From Bradyrhizobium sp. B124 (GTDB taxonomy: Bacteria; Pseudomonadota; Alphaproteobacteria; Rhizobiales; Xanthobacteraceae), in NCBI RefSeq assembly GCF_038967635.1, contig NZ_CP152413.1, positions 1,054,001 through 1,118,000 on the forward strand: DNA of 64,000 nt, given 5' to 3'. Below are positions 24,134 to 33,038 of the stretch, one piece after another; positions within the stretch are counted from its first letter, which is position 1, and the number at the start of each line of letters is the position of its first letter. A program made the position numbers and the translations under genes. The notes beneath the pieces were generated by a model. That model worked only from the letters and a program-made list of their open reading frames with translations, made no database searches and had not been told where the DNA came from.

Positions 24134-24789
24134 ACGGCGTCCACGACATGGGCGGCATGGACGGGTTCGGCAAGGTCGAGCCCGAGCCGAACGAGCCGAT
24201 GTTCCATCAGGAATGGGAGTCGCGGGTGCTCGCCATGGTCCGTGCGATGGGGGCGGCCGGCGCCTTCAACATCGATGCATCGCGCTTCTATCGCGAGACC
24301 CTGCCCCCGCAGGTCTATCTGTCGAGTTCCTACTACAGGAAATGGCTGCTTGGGCTGGAGGCCCTGCTGCTCGACAAGGGCTATATCTCCAAGGACGACG
24401 TCGCGGCCGGACATGCCGTCGCGCCGGCAAAATCGCTCAAGCACGGCAAATTCTCGATCCCCGATGTCGAGCGCATCATGGTGCGCGGCAAGTTCGGCCG
24501 CGCCGCACCGGCAGCCGCGAAATTCAAGGCCGGCGATCGGGTACGGGCAAAGAACATCCATCCCGCCACGCACACGCGGCTGCCGCGCTACGTGCGCGGT
24601 CATGTCGGGGTGATCGAGCGCGATCACGGCTGTCACGTGTTTCCCGATACGGCGGCCAACGACGCCGGCGAGCATCCGCAATGGCTGTACACCGTCGTGT
24701 TCGATGGACACGAATTGTGGGGACCGGACTCCGATCCGACCATCAAGGTCTCGATCGACGCGTTCGAGCCGTATCTGGAGGCGGTCTGA
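24130..24789 (+). CDS. nthB: Nitrile hydratase beta subunit
   Basis: The 219-residue protein starts at a GTG overlapping the nthA stop. It has the family N-terminus [20 protein letters not shown] and the C-terminal SH3-like barrel ([55 protein letters not shown]). The beta subunit packs on alpha to form the active-site channel and supplies arginines that contact the oxidised cysteines. Length is normal. The accessory gene overlaps its stop by one base, so alpha, beta and accessory protein are translationally coupled. Confidence 0.95.
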   Translation: MNGVHDMGGMDGFGKVEPEPNEPMFHQEWESRVLAMVRAMGAAGAFNIDASRFYRETLPPQVYLSSSYYRKWLLGLEALLLDKGYISKDDVAAGHAVAPAKSLKHGKFSIPDVERIMVRGKFGRAAPAAAKFKAGDRVRAKNIHPATHTRLPRYVRGHVGVIERDHGCHVFPDTAANDAGEHPQWLYTVVFDGHELWGPDSDPTIKVSIDAFEPYLEAV

Positions 24790-25166
24790 TGGATGCCGGC
24801 GCCGCCGCGCGCGCGACCAGCGCCGTGTCCAGCATTCCCCGCGATCAGGACGGTCCGGTGTTCCGCGCGCCATGGGAGGCGCAGGCGTTCGCCATGGCGT
24901 TGACGCTGCATGATCGTGGCGTGTTCACCTGGCCCGAATGGGCCGCGGCGCTTGCCGATCAGATCAAGCGCGCGCAGGCGGCCGGCGATCCCGACACCGG
25001 CGAGACCTATTACCAGCATTGGCTCGCAACGCTCGAACACCTCGTGGCCGCCAAAGGCGTCACGACGCCCGAGACGCTGCACCGCTACCGCGACGCCTGG
25101 GACCACGCCGCCGACCGCACCCCGCACGGCCAGCCGATCGTGCTGACGGCTAAGGATTTCGAGTAG
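24789..25166 (+). CDS. Nitrile hydratase accessory (cobalt-loading activator) protein
   Basis: The 125-residue protein contains PVFRAPWEAQAFAMALTLHD, FTWPEWAAALADQIKR and YYQHWLATLEHLVAAKG, typical of the NHase activator family, which resembles the beta-subunit N-terminus. In cobalt enzymes this partner carries the alpha subunit and mediates its metal insertion by self-subunit swapping. Its position directly after nthB (TGATG overlap) fits that role. The plus-strand operon ends here, before a repeat-rich intergenic region. Confidence 0.9.
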   Translation: MDAGAAARATSAVSSIPRDQDGPVFRAPWEAQAFAMALTLHDRGVFTWPEWAAALADQIKRAQAAGDPDTGETYYQHWLATLEHLVAAKGVTTPETLHRYRDAWDHAADRTPHGQPIVLTAKDFE

Positions 25167-25220
25167 CGACACGCTCCTCGCATCGACGCTCGCTCAGCAG
25201 CTTGTTCGGTGTCGTCGCAC

Positions 25221-25303
25221 GGCTCGACCGGGCGATCCAGTATTCCAGAGACGTCAGTGTTTGAACTGAGAAGCCGCGGCGTACTGGATCGCCCGGTCGA
25301 GCC
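25221..25303. repeat. Intergenic element with a perfect 22-base inverted repeat
   Basis: The left arm (25221-25242, beginning GGCTCGACCGGGCGATCC) and right arm (25282-25303, ending GGATCGCCCGGTCGAGCC) are exact reverse complements, with a 39-base loop. The RNA would fold into a very stable hairpin after the nitrile hydratase operon. The style matches dispersed palindromic repeats of Bradyrhizobium (recollection). Confidence 0.8.
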
Positions 25304-25370
25304 GGGCGATGACGGTGCGGGTGCCTTGCACACCATCGTCGTCCTGGCGAAGGCCAGCCTGCACGATTTC

Positions 25371-25495
25371 TGAATAATGGAAAAATACCGCTGAGTTGCC
25401 CGACGTGTCAAGCTGCCGTGTCGAACGCCGGCAGCCGCCGACTCCTTTGCATGGGGTTGTTTTCGAAATTTTGGCAGTGCGCCCCTGCGGACGGC
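25371..25495. repeat. Probable dispersed intergenic repeat (single copy here)
   Basis: The sequence from TGAATAATGG through ATACCGCTGAGTTGCCCGAC to TTTGCATGGGGTTGTTTTCG resembles a repeat I recall from many Bradyrhizobium intergenic regions. No second copy is present in this window, so the call rests on memory. No gene is seen between 25167 and 25508. Confidence 0.35.
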
Positions 25496-25508
25496 TATCC
25501 GCCCACGG

Positions 25509-26228
25509 TTACGGGCCATCCTGCGCGACATATTCCCGCCAGCCCTTGGCCCGCAGGCTGCAAGCCGGGCATTCGCCGCAGCCGTAACCCCATTCGTGCT
25601 GCGCGCCGCGTTCGCCGAGATAGCAGGTGTGCGAGTGCTCGCGGATCAGGTCGACCAGCCCTGCCCCGCCGAGTGCGTGAGCAAGCCGCCAGGTCGCCGC
25701 CTTGTCGAGCCACATCAGCGGCGTGTGCAGCTCGAAGTCCCTGGCCATGCCGAGGCTGAGCGCGGACTGCAGCGCCTTGATGGTCTCGTCGCGGCAATCC
25801 GGATAGCCGGAATAGTCGGTCTCGCACATGCCGCCGATGATGTGGCGGATGCCGCGCCGATAGGCCAGTGCGCCCGCGAAGGTGAGGAACACCAGGTTGC
25901 GGCCGGGCACGAAGGTGTTCGGCAACCCGTCCGCGCCCATTTCGATGGCGACGTCGCGGGTCAGCGCGGTATCGGAAATCTCCGACAGCGTCGGGATTGC
26001 GAGTGTGTGGTTGTCGCCGAGCTTTGCTGCCCAATCCGGCCGCAGAGCCCTGATGCCGTCCAGCAGGCGGTCGCGGCAATCGAGCTCGATCGCGTGACGC
26101 TGGCCGTAGGTGAAGCCGAGCATCTCGACGCGCGCGAAGCGGTCCAACGCCCAGGCCAGACAGGTGGTGGAATCCTGGCCGCCGGAAAACAGCACCAGCG
26201 CGGTGTCGGAATTGTTCTGATCGGTCAT
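25509..26228 (-). CDS. queC: 7-cyano-7-deazaguanine synthase
   Basis: The 239-residue enzyme converts 7-carboxy-7-deazaguanine to preQ0 using ATP and ammonia, for queuosine in tRNA. The N-type PP-loop is [18 protein letters not shown], and the zinc site is formed by CYLGER with [13 protein letters not shown] at the C-terminus. [18 protein letters not shown] and [18 protein letters not shown] are family blocks. No other queuosine genes are in the window and no preQ1-type leader structure was seen upstream. A 51-base repeat lies just before its start. Confidence 0.95.
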   Translation of the reverse strand: MTDQNNSDTALVLFSGGQDSTTCLAWALDRFARVEMLGFTYGQRHAIELDCRDRLLDGIRALRPDWAAKLGDNHTLAIPTLSEISDTALTRDVAIEMGADGLPNTFVPGRNLVFLTFAGALAYRRGIRHIIGGMCETDYSGYPDCRDETIKALQSALSLGMARDFELHTPLMWLDKAATWRLAHALGGAGLVDLIREHSHTCYLGERGAQHEWGYGCGECPACSLRAKGWREYVAQDGP

Positions 26229-26241
26229 GAGACGCGCTTAT

Positions 26242-26292
26242 AGCGTTTTCGAGCGAAGTGGACACCGGTTCGCGTCAAGAAAACGCGTCAAA
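26242..26292. repeat. 51-base dispersed repeat, copy 1
   Basis: The unit AGCGTTTTCGAGCGAAGTGG to GAAAACGCGTCAAA matches 49565-49615 at 48 of 51 positions in the same orientation. Its ends can pair (GCGTTTTC with GAAAACGC), so a transcript would fold into a hairpin. It lies between the divergent queC and mazG genes. Confidence 0.9.
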
Positions 26293-26414
26293 CAAGAAAG
26301 CACCTGACGGCGCCGCGGCCAATCCGTGGACAGTGCCGTGTTTCCGGCGTGTTTTGCTGGGATCGGGAGGGGTGTTTTGGCATAAAGCCAATACCCCTCT
26401 GAAGCCGGTGTCCC

Positions 26415-27230
26415 ATGACCCCCTCCCGCGACATTTCCCGCCTGATCGAGATCATGGCCGCGCTGCGCACGCCGGTGACCGGCTGCCCATGGGACCTCGT
26501 GCAGAATTTCGAGACCATCGCGCCCTACACGATCGAAGAGGCCTATGAGGTCGCGGATGCGATCGCACGCGGCGATTTCGAGGATTTGCGCGAGGAGCTC
26601 GGCGACCTCCTGCTGCAGGTGGTCTATCACGCAAGGATGGCCGAGGAGCAGAACGCGTTTGCGTTCGGCGACGTGGTCGAGGCGATCACGAAGAAGATGA
26701 TCCGCCGTCATCCGCACGTCTTTGCCGACAAGGACGGCAACATCCAGCCCGCCGGCGTCAAGAGTGCCTGGGAGCGCATCAAGGCCGAGGAGAAGGCCGA
26801 GCGCGCCGCTCGGCGGCCCCCGGAAGAGACCGCGCACAAATCCTTGCTCTCAAGCGTGAAGGCCGGCCTCCCTGCCCTGACGCGGGCGATGGAGTTGCAG
26901 CGCAAGGCATCCACCGTCGGCTTCGACTGGAACGACCCGCGCGCCGTGCTCGCCAAGATCCGCGAGGAGGCCGACGAGATCGAGGCCGCGCTCGACCGCA
27001 ACGACAAGCAGGAAATTGCGGAAGAAACCGGCGACCTGATGTTCGCACTGGTCAACCTCGCCCGCCACGTCGACGCCGATCCGGAAACCGCACTGCGCGC
27101 GACCAACGCAAAGTTCGAGCGGCGGTTTGCCTATATCGAGAAGGCGCTGGCCGCGAAGGGCCGCTCGCTCGACGGCGCGACGCTGGAGGAGATGGATGCG
27201 TTGTGGAATGAGGCGAAGCGCGCGACGTAG
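26415..27230 (+). CDS. mazG: Nucleoside triphosphate pyrophosphohydrolase
   Basis: The 271-residue protein has the two-domain MazG layout. The first domain begins SRLIEIMAALRTPVTGCPWD and holds EEAYEVADAI and LREELGDLLLQVVYHARMAEE (EExxE...ExxD metal sites). The second repeats the pattern in KIREEADEIEAALD and EETGDLMFALVNLARHVDADP. MazG removes non-canonical or excess NTPs and lowers ppGpp in E. coli. Length matches the full-length enzyme. It is convergent with the metallo-hydrolase gene, 32 bases apart. Confidence 0.95.
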   Translation: MTPSRDISRLIEIMAALRTPVTGCPWDLVQNFETIAPYTIEEAYEVADAIARGDFEDLREELGDLLLQVVYHARMAEEQNAFAFGDVVEAITKKMIRRHPHVFADKDGNIQPAGVKSAWERIKAEEKAERAARRPPEETAHKSLLSSVKAGLPALTRAMELQRKASTVGFDWNDPRAVLAKIREEADEIEAALDRNDKQEIAEETGDLMFALVNLARHVDADPETALRATNAKFERRFAYIEKALAAKGRSLDGATLEEMDALWNEAKRAT

Positions 27231-27262
27231 ATTTTCTCTCCTCGCGCGCCTCGAAACTCCGC

Positions 27263-28300
27263 CTAGAGATCTGCTCCAGCTCGTCGGGCTTGCGCGCGCA
27301 TGACACCGAACGGATCATTCCGGACCGCCAGCTTGCGATAGACCCTGAGGTCGTCGGGGGTCATTCCCTCACCGCGCTTCTTGCTCGAACCTGCCTCGGC
27401 CCCGATGGCAATCGAAGTGCCGGCGCCGGCGTAAATGTACTTGTCGCCAAACGCCTTCTTCAGGGCGGCAAATGTTGGCTCGCCGGTGCAATGCCCGGGG
27501 GCGATGCTTTCGACCTTGAAACGGTCTTGCAGCGCGGCCGTCACTTTGGTGATCACCTCGTCAGGGGCAGCGACCAGGTGGAAGCCTCCAGCGATCAGCC
27601 GAATCCTCGGGTTGATTGCTGCCGCAGCCTCGACGATACGCTCGATTCCAGGATGCGAGCAGCCAACAACGAGCACGATTCCATCTGCAGTATTCACCGC
27701 CAGGGACAGTTCCTTGAGCTCCTTCGTTCCCGGCAGATCAGAAATCAGAGCTATGAGTGTAATGCCAGGTGCGATTTCGGTCGTTTGGTCGATCAACTCG
27801 AAGTTGGCATCCGCCCAGGCAGCACCGAATTTCATGATCTCGGGCGGCTTGCCGTCATAGTACCGCATCTCCGGCGGCAGCGACTCGTCCTTGCGGTAGA
27901 AGCTCGACGGCAGCGACGAGCCGTAGATGCCAAATCCCTCCTTGGGAGCATAAATCTTGATCTTCGGATTGACGCTTAAGACATAGCTCAGGCCCGCCAT
28001 GTGATCGGAGTGCCGGTGAGACAATACGACGAAATCGAGGTTACTAAGGTCCACATCCTTCGCCTTGACATTGGCAGCGAAGATCTTCGCGTTGTCCCCG
28101 GTATCGAACAGGATGCGCTTTCCTCCGACTTCAACGAGGGCGGAGAAGCCCCAATCCTTTGTCATCGCGGTATCAGTACCGAACGCATCGTACAGGATCG
28201 TGATCCGGGCCGCCGGCTCGGCCGCACGTGTTGCAGTGCCTATTGCGGCAACTAGCGCAGCGAGAACGACCGCGAAAAGAAAATTTGATTTGAGATACAT
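27263..28300 (-). CDS. Exported MBL-fold metallo-hydrolase
   Basis: The 345-residue protein has a Sec-type signal peptide (FLFAVVLAALVAAIGTATRA, cleavage expected after AA-E). The metal motif is VVLSHRHSDHMAGLSYVL (HxHxDH), with further ligands in VVGCSHPGIERIVEAA and IAPGHCTGE. The layout resembles the methanopterin-type dihydropteroate synthase-like MBL group, but an exported member is unlikely to act in pterin synthesis. GGAGGAA precedes the start. The C-terminus is rich in Lys/Arg. Its codon bias looks somewhat weaker than that of neighbouring genes. Function unknown. Confidence 0.8.
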   Translation of the reverse strand: MYLKSNFLFAVVLAALVAAIGTATRAAEPAARITILYDAFGTDTAMTKDWGFSALVEVGGKRILFDTGDNAKIFAANVKAKDVDLSNLDFVVLSHRHSDHMAGLSYVLSVNPKIKIYAPKEGFGIYGSSLPSSFYRKDESLPPEMRYYDGKPPEIMKFGAAWADANFELIDQTTEIAPGITLIALISDLPGTKELKELSLAVNTADGIVLVVGCSHPGIERIVEAAAAINPRIRLIAGGFHLVAAPDEVITKVTAALQDRFKVESIAPGHCTGEPTFAALKKAFGDKYIYAGAGTSIAIGAEAGSSKKRGEGMTPDDLRVYRKLAVRNDPFGVMRAQARRAGADL

Positions 28301-28634
28301 GGAAGTTCCTCCTGTTCAAACGCAACGATTGAGGAATTCCTGACAGGCGACCAGTCGCTATAGGGCCGGACCGGACCTGCCTAGTTCAGAGACCAGCCTT
28401 CCAACGATCCATGCTCTCGACTTTGCGCGATCTCGTGGACGGCGCGGTCATGCAAATCCTCCCGCTGCGCGCCGCAAGCTGCAAGGCAATTATTTTCGTC
28501 ATGGGCCGTGAACCTTTTCCTTGGTTCACGAGACTACCGCCTTCCACAAACAATTCGGACGTCGTCAGGTTTTGGAGACGTTTCGGCTCCATCGCTGCCG
28601 TTTCGCGGCGGCGACTCGTGGCGGTGGACACGCC
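28301..28634. other. Intergenic region with one hairpin
   Basis: No supportable gene. CGTGAACC (28507-28514) pairs with GGTTCACG (28523-28530) around an 8-base loop; this lies downstream of mgtE on the minus strand and could take part in ending its transcript, although it is about 100 bases after the stop and lacks a T-run. The promoter of the exported metallo-hydrolase must lie here too. Confidence 0.5.
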
Positions 28635-30005
28635 CTATAACAGCGTCCCGTGCAGGATCACGGCAGCAACGCCGAAATAGATCACGAGGCCGGTGACATC
28701 GACCAGCGTCGCGACGAACGGCGCGGACGCGCTGGCCGGATCGAAGCCGATGCGCTTGAGGATGAACGGCAGCATCGATCCGGACAGCGAGCCGAAGGTG
28801 ACGATGCCGACCAGCGCGGCGCCGACGGTGATGGCCACCAGCATCCAATGCGGGCCGTAGTCGAACAGGCCAAGCGTCTGCCAGAGCGTGATCCTGACGA
28901 TGCCGATCAAGCCCAGGATGGCGCCGAGCACGATGCCGGTCGGCAGTTCGCGCATGGCGACACGCCACCAGTCGCGCAGCCGAACCTCGTGCAACGCCAG
29001 CGAGCGGATCAGGAGCGAGGTGGCCTGGGAGCCGGAATTGCCGCCGGAGCTCATGATCAGCGGGATGAACAGCGTCAGGACGATCGCCTTCTCGAGTTCG
29101 CTCTGGTACGACTGCATCGCGGTTGCGGTCAGCATTTCCGAGAGGAACAGCGCGCACAGCCAGCCGCCGCGCTTCTTGATCATTTCGAGGAAGCCGATCC
29201 GCAGATACGGCTCGTCGATCGCTTCCATGCCGCCGAACTTCTGGGCGTCCTCGGTCGATTCCTCGACGATGGCGTCGATGACGTCGTCGACCGTGACGAT
29301 GCCGAGGATATGGCCGGGACCGTCGACGACGGCGACCGCGAGCAGATCGTAGCGCGAGATCAGCCGCGCCGCCTCCATGCGGTCGGCCTCCGGCGAAATC
29401 ATCAGCGGCTTCCGCGCCGGTGCTGCGGTGAGCACATTGGCATGCGGATCGGCCGAGATCAGGCGGCGCAGCGGCACCGCCTGGATCAGGGTCTTCTTGA
29501 CCGGGTCGATCACGAAGATCGAATAGACGGTCTCGCGGGTGCGCTCGACCATCCGGATGTGATGCAGGACCTCGGCGATGGTCCAGTTCGAGGGCACGCT
29601 GACGAATTCGGTCGTCATGATGCTGCCGGCGCTGCGCTCGGGATAGGCCAGCAGCCCCGAGATGACGTTACGGGTATCCGGATTGAGGCCGTTCAGCAGC
29701 GTGGTGCGCAGCGGCTCGACCAGTTCCTTGAAGATGTCGGCGGCGCGGTCGTCGGAGACGCCCGACAGCAGCGACACTGCCGCGTCCTTCGGCAGCTCGG
29801 CCAGGATCTCGCAGGTATTGTCGAGCCCGGGCAGGTCGAGCACCTCGATCGCTTTCTCGGCCGGCAGCGATTGCAGCAGCTTCGCCGCATCCGCCGGCTC
29901 CCGGGCATTGAGGGCATCGACGATCTCGGGCGCCCGCACATGGGCAAGGTCCCCGTTCTGGCCGGCGAGCGTGTCGTGGGTGATGGTTTCGCTGGTGTCC
30001 TGCAT
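28635..30005 (-). CDS. mgtE: Magnesium transporter MgtE
   Basis: The 456-residue protein shows the MgtE order: a cytosolic N domain of short helical repeats (AAKLLQSLPAEKAIEVLDLP), a CBS pair (LPLRRLI-like and GIVTVDDVIDAIVEESTEDA), and a five-helix membrane pore with SSGGNSGSQATSLLIRSLA, the pore signature. The cytosolic domains gate the channel by sensing internal magnesium. The ATG at 30005 is preceded by GAGG; an upstream in-frame start would add 11 residues. No riboswitch-like leader was recognised upstream. Confidence 0.93.
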   Translation of the reverse strand: MQDTSETITHDTLAGQNGDLAHVRAPEIVDALNAREPADAAKLLQSLPAEKAIEVLDLPGLDNTCEILAELPKDAAVSLLSGVSDDRAADIFKELVEPLRTTLLNGLNPDTRNVISGLLAYPERSAGSIMTTEFVSVPSNWTIAEVLHHIRMVERTRETVYSIFVIDPVKKTLIQAVPLRRLISADPHANVLTAAPARKPLMISPEADRMEAARLISRYDLLAVAVVDGPGHILGIVTVDDVIDAIVEESTEDAQKFGGMEAIDEPYLRIGFLEMIKKRGGWLCALFLSEMLTATAMQSYQSELEKAIVLTLFIPLIMSSGGNSGSQATSLLIRSLALHEVRLRDWWRVAMRELPTGIVLGAILGLIGIVRITLWQTLGLFDYGPHWMLVAITVGAALVGIVTFGSLSGSMLPFILKRIGFDPASASAPFVATLVDVTGLVIYFGVAAVILHGTLL

Positions 30006-30163
30006 CGATCGGCCTCGGCTTTGCGTCCAGCAGCGCAATGAACCAAGGCGGCGCAGAATTCAAACAGAAAGTGCGGCGGCACGTCGCAGGCGCGGTCGAC
30101 TGAGCCCGCGTCACGGCGCCGTCACATTTCGGGAGATTGCGCGGTGCCGTGCCGGAGGGCCGA

Positions 30164-31339
30164 TCAGGCCCGGCTGAACAGTTTCGCGGCGTCGTCCACC
30201 GCCTGGCGCGCGGCGGCGAGATCCGGCGTTTCGTTGTCGTCGTTGAAGCCGAAATAGTCGTTTTCACCGACCGGCTGGACGACGATGCCATCGCGCCGGC
30301 CGAGGACGCTGAGGTTGCGGTAGAAGACGCCGTAATTCACATCCGGCTGGGGAATGAGCCAGGCGATCTGGCCGCGCACCGGAACGATGCTCTCGTCACG
30401 AAACAGCGCACGAGCGCCGTAGCCGGTGCAGTTGACAATGACGGTTTCGCCGATCTTCGAAAGATCGGACGGCGCCTGCAATTCGATCGGCACGAACAGC
30501 CCGCCGGCGCGCTGAAACTCCGCTTCGAGCTGACGGTAGAGATCCGTGACGTTGTAGGTGAGCGAAGCGCTTTTCCACACGTACGGCGCGGGAAACGGAT
30601 TCGATCCGGCGGCCAGCAAATCCCATCGCGGCGTGAGCGACCTGATCCGGCCGCGCAATTCGAGGAATTTCTTCGAGCCGTCGCCCGAGGCATGCTGGCG
30701 CCTGTGCGGACGGCCGTCGGCGTCGGGTGCATCGTCGGACAGCAAATAGCGATCGGTCCATTCGATCGGATTGCCGGCAAGGCCGAGATAGCTTTGATGG
30801 GTCGCAAAGGTCGTGCGCGCCATCCGCTCCCAGCGGTCGGCAAAGTCCGGTGCGACGTCTGCTTCCATCGCGATACGCGAGTCCGGCGACCAGTCCCCGG
30901 TCGCACGCGCCGAGCGCACCTGCGGAAATCGCTCCTTGGCGTAGATCGTGACGGTCGCGCCCATCCTCTGGGCGGTGATCGCCGTCGTCAGACCGATCGC
31001 GCCGGCGCCAAGGACGGCAATGTTGCGCGCGCTCAATTGCAGGGCGAGCGGCACGGCCTCCTGCGCGGCGCCCCAGGACAGCGACCAGCCGCTACCGCCG
31101 TGTCCGTAATTGTGGACGACATATTTGCTGTCGATCCATTCCGCTTCAATGCGCGGACCGGCAGCGCGGAACGGACGCAGACATACCGTGACACGAAACA
31201 TGCGGTCCGGACGCGCGAGAACCGGCCGGAGCGCAGGCGCGTCGACGAACGCAGCGTTGTCGGCAACGCCACGCGTTGATATCCCTGCGACCGCAGCGCT
31301 CGCCAGGCCGCCGCCGAGAAATGCTCGACGATTGAACAT
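30164..31339 (-). CDS. Exported FAD-dependent oxidoreductase, D-amino-acid-oxidase-like with permuted motif order
   Basis: The 391-residue protein starts with a Tat signal (NRRAFLGGGLASAAVAG). DAO-family motifs are all present but in a changed order. The segment RPFRAAGPRIEAEWI and VVHNYGHGGSGWSLSWG (74-90), which is C-terminal in D-amino-acid oxidases, comes first. The FAD dinucleotide-binding motif IAVLGAGAIGLTTA follows at 107-120, then VNCTG (302-306) and RGQI (322-325). The likely reaction is oxidation of an amine or D-amino acid in the periplasm. It lies 44 bases after hflX on the same strand; substrate unknown. Confidence 0.8.
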   Translation of the reverse strand: MFNRRAFLGGGLASAAVAGISTRGVADNAAFVDAPALRPVLARPDRMFRVTVCLRPFRAAGPRIEAEWIDSKYVVHNYGHGGSGWSLSWGAAQEAVPLALQLSARNIAVLGAGAIGLTTAITAQRMGATVTIYAKERFPQVRSARATGDWSPDSRIAMEADVAPDFADRWERMARTTFATHQSYLGLAGNPIEWTDRYLLSDDAPDADGRPHRRQHASGDGSKKFLELRGRIRSLTPRWDLLAAGSNPFPAPYVWKSASLTYNVTDLYRQLEAEFQRAGGLFVPIELQAPSDLSKIGETVIVNCTGYGARALFRDESIVPVRGQIAWLIPQPDVNYGVFYRNLSVLGRRDGIVVQPVGENDYFGFNDDNETPDLAAARQAVDDAAKLFSRA

Positions 31340-31383
31340 CGATCCCACTTCGATCCCCCTTGCCGCCACGGACTTCCGGGACG

Positions 31384-32778
31384 TCACGTCCCGTGCGGCA
31401 GAGCATCGAATCGTGACATGACGATGTCGCGCTTGGTCTCGTCGACCCGCACCGTCATGTCGAAGCGCTCGCCATTGAGCTCCTTGTTCAGGACCTCGGC
31501 ATTGCGATGCAGCCAGCTGATGCCGGCGCCGTCGGAGGCATCGATCGAAAGATTGAGCGTGATGCGCTTGGCCGCGAGGCGATCCTCGATCGCGGTCAGG
31601 AGCTCCTCGATCCCCTCGCCGGTCACGGCCGAGACCAGGAAGCACGGGCGCTCCGGCGGCCGGCGCGCGGCGATGTTGCGCAGATTGTCCCGCTCCTCCG
31701 GATCGAAGCGATCGATCTTGTTCCAGACCTCGATGATGCGCTGGCCGCCGTCGGCGTCGGGATCGATGCCGAGCTGGTGCAGCACCGCCTCGACGTCGCG
31801 CTCCTGCGCCTCGGCATCCTCGTGGGAGATGTCGCGGACGTGCAGGATGATGTCGGCTTCCAGCACCTCCTCCAGCGTGGCGCGGAACGCGGCCACGAGC
31901 TGGGTCGGCAGATTGGAGATGAAGCCGACCGTGTCCGACAGCATCGCCTTGCCGCCATGCGGCAGGTTGAGCGCACGCAGGGTCGGGTCGAGCGTCGCAA
32001 ACAGCATGTCGGCGGCTTGCACGTCGGCGCGCGTCAGCCGATTGAACAGGGTCGATTTGCCGGCATTGGTGTAGCCGACCAGCGCGACGACGCGGTACGG
32101 CACGCGCTGGCGTCCGGCGCGATGCAACCGCCGCGTCGCCTGCACCTTCTTGAGCTCGTTCTCGAGCCGCGTGATGCGGTCGCCAATCAGGCGGCGGTCG
32201 GCCTCGATCTGGGTCTCGCCCGGGCCGCCCATGAAGCCGAAGCCGCCGCGCTGGCGCTCGAGATGGGTCCACGACCGCACCAGGCGGCTGCGCTGGTAAT
32301 TGAGATGGGCAAGCTCGACCTGCAACGCGCCTTCCTTGGTCTTGGCGCGGCGGCCGAAGATTTCCAGGATCAGGCCGGTGCGGTCGAGCACCTTGGTGCT
32401 CCAGGCCTTCTCGAGGTTGCGCTGCTGGATCGGCGACAACGCGCAATCCATCACCACGAGCTCGACCTTGTCGCCAGCGACGAGGCCGTTGATCTCCTCG
32501 ACCTTGCCCTTGCCCAGATAGGTCGCGGGCCGGATCTGGCTGATCGGCGCGACGACGGATTCCACCACGGTGAGGTCGATCGCACCGGCGAGGCCAGCGG
32601 CTTCCTCGATCCGCGCTTCGTAGTCGCGGACAGACGAATCCGTTTGCGCATCGCCGTCGCCACGGCGCATGCGCAGGTACGGGCCGATGACGATCACCCG
32701 CCCGGTGCTCAAGTCCCCCGCCGACCCGGGCCTAGACTTGGTCCGGTCGACGCCCCCTTCAGGATTGAAGGGTTCCAA
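31384..32778 (-). CDS. hflX: Ribosome-associated GTPase HflX
   Basis: The 464-residue GTPase has the HflX N-terminal domain (ATYLGKGKVEEINGLV; FGRRAKTKEGALQVELA), the glycine-rich linker (GGFGFMGGPGETQIEADRR), and a G domain with G1 GYTNAGKST, G3 DTVGF and G4 NKID. HflX splits or rescues ribosomes under stress. The C-terminus has an extra RNA-binding-like tail (ISWLHRNAEVLNKELNGER). It starts 11 bases after the hfq stop; the hfq-hflX pair is conserved in proteobacteria, here at the end of the ntr block. Confidence 0.95.
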   Translation of the reverse strand: MEPFNPEGGVDRTKSRPGSAGDLSTGRVIVIGPYLRMRRGDGDAQTDSSVRDYEARIEEAAGLAGAIDLTVVESVVAPISQIRPATYLGKGKVEEINGLVAGDKVELVVMDCALSPIQQRNLEKAWSTKVLDRTGLILEIFGRRAKTKEGALQVELAHLNYQRSRLVRSWTHLERQRGGFGFMGGPGETQIEADRRLIGDRITRLENELKKVQATRRLHRAGRQRVPYRVVALVGYTNAGKSTLFNRLTRADVQAADMLFATLDPTLRALNLPHGGKAMLSDTVGFISNLPTQLVAAFRATLEEVLEADIILHVRDISHEDAEAQERDVEAVLHQLGIDPDADGGQRIIEVWNKIDRFDPEERDNLRNIAARRPPERPCFLVSAVTGEGIEELLTAIEDRLAAKRITLNLSIDASDGAGISWLHRNAEVLNKELNGERFDMTVRVDETKRDIVMSRFDALPHGT

Positions 32779-32789
32779 TCAGTTCACTC

Positions 32790-33038
32790 TCAAGCCGGTG
32801 CGTCCTCACCACCTTCGAACAGTTGAATCGGAGCGCCGGGCATGATGGTCGAGATCGCGTGCTTGTAGACAAGCTGCGAGTGACCGTCGCGCCGCAGCAG
32901 CAAGCAGAAATTGTCGAACCATGTGACAATGCCCTGCAGCTTTACCCCGTTGACCAGAAATATCGTCAGTGGCGTTTTTGTTTTACGAACGTGATTAAGG
33001 AAGGTGTCTTGTAGATTTTGTGCGCGGTCTGCCGCCAT
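32790..33038 (-). CDS. hfq: RNA chaperone Hfq
   Basis: The 82-residue protein has both Sm motifs: Sm1 [19 protein letters not shown] and Sm2 [12 protein letters not shown] (YKHAIS variant of YKHA). It forms a hexamer that pairs small RNAs with mRNAs; in rhizobia it also affects nitrogen-fixation regulators. The start [13 protein letters not shown] is the family start, with GCGGGAC upstream. The frame stays open and free of stops to an upstream start codon at 33167, adding 43 residues rich in Gly, Arg and Gln. Confidence 0.95.
   Translation of the reverse strand: MAADRAQNLQDTFLNHVRKTKTPLTIFLVNGVKLQGIVTWFDNFCLLLRRDGHSQLVYKHAISTIMPGAPIQLFEGGEDAPA

Noticed and set aside
25509..26414. Possible preQ1 riboswitch ahead of queC
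   Set aside because: The region before the start holds only the 51-base dispersed repeat, which also occurs before unrelated valS; no preQ1-type pseudoknot was recognised.
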